DNA of 11,095 nt from positions 1-11,095 of the forward strand of contig CAYZRX010000099.1 of NCBI GenBank assembly GCA_964480945.1, given 5' to 3'. A model generated the notes under the pieces. That model did no database searches. It was given only the letters and a program-made list of their open reading frames with translations, and was not told the DNA's origin. Within the stretch, counting starts at the first letter, position 1. Each line of letters starts with the position of its first letter. This document shows, one piece after another, positions 7,601 to 11,095 of the stretch. Position numbers and translations under genes: made by a program. The DNA is from VGWB01 sp964480945 (GTDB lineage: Bacteria; Bacteroidota; Ignavibacteria; UBA10030).

Positions 7601-8573
7601 CCCAACCCAGACGACAAACCTCTCGTTTTTGGGCGTTGCCTTCGGAGATCCAAGTTCAGGACTCGTCGTCGGGAGGCTTGACAGCGCCCTCGGTCCGCAA
7701 ACCATGCTGACAAGAAGCGCGATCCTCCGTACAACAGATGGGGGGCAGAACTGGGTCCGTGTGTCCGTCTCGTGGGATCGAGAGCTCTCCGCGGTTTCGT
7801 TTGGCGGCTTGAGCACCGCCACAGCGGTGGGCGCGGGCGGCCTGATTATCCGCACGACGGACAGGGGGATCCATTGGGATGCACAAGAGGGGATTTCAGA
7901 TCCCGAGACCGGGAAGGAGCCGATTACAGCGCTGCGGCTGAACGGGGTGACGTTCGCGGGTCCCTTCTCAGGTATTGTCGTTGGGGATTATGGAACAATC
8001 CTTCGTACGTTGGACGGGGGCGCAACATGGGAGATCGATTCGTCCGGCACAACATCGAATCTGTACGGAGCATGGTCAGTCAACGGCGCTGATGCGGTCG
8101 TTGTGGGAAACGTTGCGACCATTCTCACGACGAGCGACGGAGGGGCGACGTGGCATCGTACGGCGGCCACGACGACGAACAACCTCTATGCGGTGCATTT
8201 CCTCGACGTCGACAGGGGAACGATCGTCGGAGACAAGGGCATCGTGCTTCGGACAGCTCTGGCGAGCACGCCTACGAGCGTGCCCGGGAACGAGCGAGTC
8301 CTGATGCCCGAGGATTTTTCTCTTTCTCAAAACTATCCGAATCCGTTTAACGGGATGACAAATTTTGAATATCGGATTGCCAATCGCGGATTTGTGAGCC
8401 TGAAGGTGTTTGACATTCTCGGCCGAGAAATCGCGACGCTAGTGGATGGCGAGAAGCTGCCCGGAGTGTATCGAGTACAGTGGAACGCCGCGAATTTCGC
8501 CAGCGGTGTCTATTTTTGCAGGATGCAGTCGGGTAACTTCATCCAGACCAGAAAAGTCCTCCTGCTGAGATAA
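4608..8573 (+). CDS. Giant exported protein: M28 peptidase-like domain split by a propeller, second propeller region, T9SS tail
   Basis: This protein has about 1321 residues from GTG 4608. The signal peptide is 1-21. Residues about 39-104 are the helical N-terminus of an M28 (aminopeptidase S/Y-like) domain (RLERYGTRYEYS, AATYIINTLKSWGF). Residues about 105-395 are seven Ycf48/BNR blades inserted into that domain. The M28 fold resumes at RNCVATISG (403) with VAHYDG (His424), GADDNASG (Asp436), SGKETALLGS (Lys469, Glu470), NLDMIGY (Asp497) and NPYVFKPTDT (Phe579). Compared with Aeromonas aminopeptidase (ligands H97, D117, E152, D179, H256; base E151), the base Glu is Lys469 and the last zinc-binding His is Phe579. 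Catalysis is therefore doubtful and a binding role is more likely. Residues about 625-1215 hold thirteen signature blades plus a partial fourteenth, paralogous to the preceding gene. Residues 1239-1321 are a T9SS type A sorting domain, so it is exported to the cell surface or medium. The gap to the preceding gene is 71 bp. Ligand unknown. Confidence 0.88.
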   Translation: MTKKLALSLILSGLCPLVSLGQYSPRYDRGGVTTETPPNELIQEMIGRVSKDSIFARIQRLERYGTRYEYSLQRDSAATYIINTLKSWGFTPESDQFSYSLADFRSLDMVDQNIGWIVGEDTRDGQDFVLHTADGGGSWVLQPTPQGANLSAIDFVDADTGWIVGSGGGIFRTTDGGASWQTQMSGVSALLLDLGFADAQRGLAVGYGGTILRTTDGGATWSPVNSLGTSSLRKCMFLGAEQVWAVGSGGTILHSLDGGATWVKQTSGVTANLASVDFPDSLNGWVIGSMGTVLKTMDGGETWLTVPLPPEVRRDVDPKEVDLVALTPLSVLIISMSEIWKTDDGGISWKGMTNLGSHHIKKLGGESVLTYGGTAGISRSTDSGAGWQAWDQNIPRSLYATSRNCVATISGSITPEKEYLIVAHYDGPLGNTPGADDNASGTAAALEAIRILKNYKFESTIRLVATSGKETALLGSRHYVASAKAQRRDIRLVVNLDMIGYPVTADTARIIAGSYRGSSPYLDSVLAYNSRYDVGLKVDPYIDSAGEGDTYSFAFGGYETLHLSEGTPQEILQGNPYVFKPTDTSDKLDQAMVERTTQLVLSIAAELAAPVRTPQTPWTWWVPFQRWHDLRSLSVVDANTTFVAGDFGTILKTTDGGHTWAQLETRSAAALRGVWFTDANRGFAVGDAGAILRTTDGGRTWAGEVVDPAVTLNAVWFSDRTTGTVVGSPGAVYRTTDGGVTWDQKFVTPGIALNAVSFTDRSTGVFVGGAGSIYRTTDGGAKWTRQLSGMEGTGAPALLGVCYVDAETWIAIGEYGTMLRSTDGGSSWASQESGTRSHLRTVAFSDANNGIAAGDAGLILGTTDGGKTWVQRSYGLTSWFSALRFINASTAYLVGSDGMLVRTTDGGVSWSGQIGGPRVPLYGVRFTGPTTGIAVGYQGAILRTIDGGTTWEAQASGTTNHLRGVDFPEPSTGIAVGEFGTILRTTDGGVSWSDLSIPPTQTTNLSFLGVAFGDPSSGLVVGRLDSALGPQTMLTRSAILRTTDGGQNWVRVSVSWDRELSAVSFGGLSTATAVGAGGLIIRTTDRGIHWDAQEGISDPETGKEPITALRLNGVTFAGPFSGIVVGDYGTILRTLDGGATWEIDSSGTTSNLYGAWSVNGADAVVVGNVATILTTSDGGATWHRTAATTTNNLYAVHFLDVDRGTIVGDKGIVLRTALASTPTSVPGNERVLMPEDFSLSQNYPNPFNGMTNFEYRIANRGFVSLKVFDILGREIATLVDGEKLPGVYRVQWNAANFASGVYFCRMQSGNFIQTRKVLLLR
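4917..5800 (+). repeat. Seven-blade propeller array inserted in the M28 domain
   Basis: Seven signatures are readable in order: TADGGGSW, TTDGGASW, TTDGGATW, SLDGGATW, TMDGGETW, TDDGGISW and STDSGAGW. The number fits one closed seven-bladed propeller placed between the N-terminal helices and the first core strand of the peptidase-like fold. These blades are less uniform than those of the C-terminal array. Confidence 0.8.
6481..8262 (+). repeat. Fourteen-blade propeller array, paralogous to 2440-4230
   Basis: Thirteen TTDGG...W signatures and a final GDKGIVLRT without the tryptophan are readable. Blade order and special features match the array in the preceding gene. Examples are YGLTSWFSALRF against IGLTSWFSAVRL, a long loop before SAILRTTDGG against SIILRTSDGG, and GISDPETGKEPIT against GIWDSENYIQPIT. 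Confidence 0.85.
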
Positions 8574-8590
8574 TCGTTAGCATGAAAACC

Positions 8591-8627
8591 TGAGAACGCG
8601 TATATTGGGCGCCACGGGAGGTTCTCA
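8591..8627 (+). promoter_or_regulatory. Inverted repeat enclosing the DUF4249 ribosome-binding site
   Basis: TGAGAAC (8591-8597) and GTTCTCA (8621-8627) are perfect 7-bp inverted repeats separated by 23 bases. The Shine-Dalgarno GGGAGG (8616-8621) lies at the end of the loop and touches the right arm. Folding would partly hide it, so the structure could tune translation of the lipoprotein gene. The stem is short and the loop long, so this is tentative. Confidence 0.3.
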
Positions 8628-8630
8628 TCG

Positions 8631-9611
8631 ATGACGACGAAAGTACTCGTCGCTGCTTCTGTCCTTCTTCTCATTTGTGTCGGCTGCGATCAGCCGTTCG
8701 ACCCGAGGGGTCCGCTGGACCATGAGATGGTTATCTTTTCCATTCTCTCCACGGATCGCAACGTGCAGTACGTTCGTGTCGACGGGAGCTACATGCCCTC
8801 CGGTTTCGACCCATCAACCGATACCTCCGACAACACAGTGAAGGACGCCTTCGTCACGATCAACGGTCCCGGCAAGAGCTACCAGATGCGGGATACGCTG
8901 CTGTCGAGGACCGATACCAGCAGGTACAAGTTCCCTCTTCACCTGTACACCCTGAACCCCTTCACCCCGCAGCATGGGACGACGTACAAAGTCGTGGTCC
9001 AGTCCCTTTCGCTGGGGACGGCCTCCGCCACCGTGGCCGTGCCGAGCGAAGCGCACCTCTCTATTCCGCTGTACTCATCGTACGTCGTTTTGTCGAATCC
9101 GCTCCTGCGGACTCCGGGTGAACAGGCGGTTTTCTCGCTCCAATTTTCCAGCACTGCCAAAGCCTACATCCCTCACCTGTACATTTATTATGACGTGCTC
9201 AAGGGGTCGCAATGGGTGGAGGAGCGGGTCGAGGTGCCGACCGGGACGGCCGATGAGATCCCCTACAGCCTCAACTACTTGATCTATCCGAAGCTGACGC
9301 TCTGCCCGCAGTCCGCACAAACAACCGTGACCTATAAGAACGGCTTCATGCGGAACCTCATCCTGAAGCTGACCGCCGACACGTACGAGAGCAACAAGAT
9401 AATCTATAAGTGGATCGTGCTGGCGGTCCTCCAGGTGGATCAGAATCTCTTCAACTACTACAATACCGTCCACGAGTATCAGGATCCGCGGTCGATCCGG
9501 CTCGATCAACCGCTCTATACGAAGCTCAACGGCGGCATCGGATTCATCGGTGCATACACGCTCGATTCGCTGGTGTATGTCCTGCCGGCGGATTTTTCGG
9601 GGAACCGATGA
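8631..9611 (+). CDS. DUF4249 family lipoprotein
   Basis: This 326-residue protein has a lipoprotein signal: MTTKVLVAASVLLLICVGC, with Cys19 as the likely lipidated residue, followed by DQPFDP. The mature part fits DUF4249: an early strand after the DP motif (MVIFSILSTDRNVQYVRVDGSY), DAFVTINGPG, LNPFTPQHGTTYKVVVQS, a central beta-rich region, and a conserved-looking end (QDPRSIRLDQPLYTKLNGGIGFIGAY). In this family that tail often reads NI.gGiGiFga. DUF4249 proteins are outer-membrane-associated lipoproteins of unknown function, commonly found beside TonB-dependent receptors, as here. The role is therefore inferred as an accessory of the receptor, perhaps in ligand capture. GGGAGG nine bases upstream supports the start. 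The stop codon overlaps the next start, suggesting translational coupling. Confidence 0.87.
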   Translation: MTTKVLVAASVLLLICVGCDQPFDPRGPLDHEMVIFSILSTDRNVQYVRVDGSYMPSGFDPSTDTSDNTVKDAFVTINGPGKSYQMRDTLLSRTDTSRYKFPLHLYTLNPFTPQHGTTYKVVVQSLSLGTASATVAVPSEAHLSIPLYSSYVVLSNPLLRTPGEQAVFSLQFSSTAKAYIPHLYIYYDVLKGSQWVEERVEVPTGTADEIPYSLNYLIYPKLTLCPQSAQTTVTYKNGFMRNLILKLTADTYESNKIIYKWIVLAVLQVDQNLFNYYNTVHEYQDPRSIRLDQPLYTKLNGGIGFIGAYTLDSLVYVLPADFSGNR

Positions 9612-11095
9612 TGCCGCGCCGCCTCCTCCATCGCGCTCTTCTCCTCTCGATCCTCGGCCTCGTCTGTCTTGAGGGCCTCGAGGCTCAGACGGCCGACATC
9701 TACGGTGTGGTGACGGACAGTCTCACGAGGCAGCGGATACCGTTTGCGAACGTCACGGTGCTGGCGACGACAAGGGGCGCGGCCTCCAACAATCTCGGGT
9801 TCTATCTGATCCCGAAATTGCCACCGGGAACGTACGAGGTGGCAGCGAGCGTCATCGGCTATGCGCGGGTCGTGCATCGCGTCTCTCTGCGCGCGGGACA
9901 ATCGCTTGAGCTCAATTTCCAGCTCCCTCCCGCGGCGGTCGAATACCAGGAGGTCATCGTCAGCGCCCCGGCGAGACGGCTGGAGACGCAGATCAGCACG
10001 AGCGTTCACGTGCTGGAAAGGCAGGAGCTGAAGCAGATTCCGATGGCGGCGCAGCAGGACTTGCTGCAGGCGCTGAAAATCCTCCCCGGCTTCGTCTCCA
10101 CCAGCGATGTGAGCTCAAGGTTCTACGTCCGGGGCGGTGCGGGAGACCAGAACCTCTTCCTCTATGACGGCATCAGGGTCTACTATCCCTTCCACGCCCT
10201 CGGGATCTTCAGCGTGTTCAACCCGAACGTCGTCGATAACGTCGAGGTCTGGACCGGCGCGTTCCCTCCGGAGTACGGAGGAAGGCTCTCCTCCGTGGTC
10301 AGCGTGACGAGCCGTGACGGCCGGGCCGACCGTCTCTCCGGCAGCGCGAACGCGAACTTCCTCTCATCCGAGGTCGAGCTGGAGGGGCCGGTCTTCGGGA
10401 ACACCACCTGGCTGGTCGATGCCCGGAAGTCCCTCTCCTCGCGGACCTTCAGCAACATCGTGGGGCAGAACGTTCCCCTTGCGTTTTATGATGCGACCGT
10501 CAAAGTGTCGGCCCAACCGAGCGGCGTTCAGAAATTCGACGCAACGTTCCTCACCAGCGGGGACAACCTCCTCGCCGCGTCCCCCGAGGAGCCGAACTAT
10601 CGCTGGCGGAACAATGGATTTGCCATCGCCGCATCGGGCCTCCCTACCGAGCGGGTGTTCACGCAATGGCTGATCTACGGAAGCCTCTACAGTGCCGAGC
10701 GGGATGCAAAGAAAGCCGAGACGGTCACGCCGGCTTCGACCTCCGTGAAGCACTACGGGCTGCGCGCCGCGGCCACTCTGTACACGAACCCGCAGGACCT
10801 GTATTTCATCGGCTTCGAGTTCGGCCTGCTCTCGCCCGACTACATCTTCGTGAACAGGCTAGGCAACCGTCAGGAGCTCGAAAGCTCGATCCTGGAAGCT
10901 TCGGCATGGGCCCGGTACCAGGCGAACTTCGGCAGGCTGCTGCTCGACGGGGGGCTTCACCTCGAGTTGGGGTCCCTTTTTGAAGGGGGGGATCTCGGAC
11001 GCGACCTGCAGCCGCGCCTCAACGCGAGTTACCTGGTGTTGGGAAACTGGAGGGCGAAGGTTTCGTTGGGACGTTTCACGCAGCGCATTCTGACG
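9608..11095 (+). CDS. TonB-dependent receptor, 5' part (runs off the window)
   Basis: The frame is open for 496 codons to the window end with no stop, so the C-terminus is missing. A signal peptide ends around EA-QTA (Ala26). Residues about 30-108 are a carboxypeptidase-regulatory-like domain (IYGVVTDSLTRQRIPFANV, NNLGFYLIPKLPPGTYEV). A plug domain covers about 115-236: YQEVIVSA, QDLLQALKILPGFVSTSDVSSR, FYVRGGAGDQNLFLYDGI, NVVDNVEVWTGAFPPEYGGR, LSSVVSVTSRDG. The start of the beta-barrel follows. Receptors of this type import large or scarce ligands across the outer membrane using TonB energy; the plug does not reveal the substrate. It pairs with a DUF4249 lipoprotein rather than a SusD-like partner, so it is not a classical SusCD glycan locus. 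ATG 9608 overlaps the upstream stop (ATGA). A second in-frame ATG at 9611, six bases after a weak GGGGAA, is equally possible. Confidence 0.9.
   Translation, partial: MMPRRLLHRALLLSILGLVCLEGLEAQTADIYGVVTDSLTRQRIPFANVTVLATTRGAASNNLGFYLIPKLPPGTYEVAASVIGYARVVHRVSLRAGQSLELNFQLPPAAVEYQEVIVSAPARRLETQISTSVHVLERQELKQIPMAAQQDLLQALKILPGFVSTSDVSSRFYVRGGAGDQNLFLYDGIRVYYPFHALGIFSVFNPNVVDNVEVWTGAFPPEYGGRLSSVVSVTSRDGRADRLSGSANANFLSSEVELEGPVFGNTTWLVDARKSLSSRTFSNIVGQNVPLAFYDATVKVSAQPSGVQKFDATFLTSGDNLLAASPEEPNYRWRNNGFAIAASGLPTERVFTQWLIYGSLYSAERDAKKAETVTPASTSVKHYGLRAAATLYTNPQDLYFIGFEFGLLSPDYIFVNRLGNRQELESSILEASAWARYQANFGRLLLDGGLHLELGSLFEGGDLGRDLQPRLNASYLVLGNWRAKVSLGRFTQRILT

Noticed and set aside
2263..8573. 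Photosystem II assembly role suggested by the Ycf48 name
   Set aside because: The blade signature is shared by many secreted bacterial propellers. The signal peptides and T9SS tails place these proteins outside the cell, and no photosynthesis gene is nearby.
8601..8608. TATATTGG as a Bacteroidota-type -7 promoter element
   Set aside because: It matches TAnnTTTG imperfectly and no TTG element was found at the expected distance upstream.
9608..11095. SusC-type receptor of a polysaccharide utilisation locus
   Set aside because: The partner is DUF4249 rather than SusD and no glycoside hydrolase is seen, so a SusCD glycan locus is not supported.

Overview
The window looks like part of a GC-rich (upper 50s % by eye) chromosome from the Bacteroidota / Ignavibacteria / Kryptonia side of the FCB group. 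The evidence is two proteins ending in type IX secretion (T9SS) type A sorting domains of the QNYPNPFN...SGVYF type, a DUF4249 lipoprotein overlapping a TonB-dependent receptor with a carboxypeptidase-regulatory-like domain, and several lipoproteins. Most genes have a clear purine-rich Shine-Dalgarno sequence. That is uncommon in classical Flavobacteriia/Bacteroidia and leans towards the Ignavibacteria-like lineages; this placement is inference.

Left edge (1-740): a small DUF559 (Vsr-like) nuclease gene (161-541) sits between two pairs of palindromic repeats, at 31-75 and 111-146 on the left and 614-663 and 690-737 on the right. All four copies point the same way, and the first bases of the window look like the end of another copy. 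The block resembles a REP-type or small mobile repeat family travelling with a nuclease. Bases 738-1046 hold no convincing gene, only a strong hairpin at 865-898.

Middle (1047-8573): three exported proteins are encoded head to tail on the + strand. They are a lipoprotein with two carboxypeptidase-regulatory-like beta-sandwich repeats and a C-terminal DNRLRE-like domain; a 757-residue Ycf48/BNR-type beta-propeller protein with a T9SS tail; and a giant protein of about 1321 residues. In the giant, an M28 metallopeptidase domain is interrupted by seven propeller blades and followed by a second propeller region, which is a blade-for-blade paralogue of the 757-residue neighbour, then a T9SS tail. 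The M28 domain has lost the catalytic Glu (now Lys) and one zinc-binding His (now Phe), so it is probably not a working peptidase.

Right edge (8631-11095): a DUF4249 lipoprotein overlaps by 4 bp the start of a TonB-dependent receptor that runs off the window. Together they look like an outer-membrane uptake pair.

Genes 1047-11095 share a strand with gaps of 76, 71 and 57 bp and then an overlap, so they may form one transcription unit devoted to the cell surface. No promoter or terminator could be supported. No RNA genes, CRISPR array, IS element or known defence system was seen.
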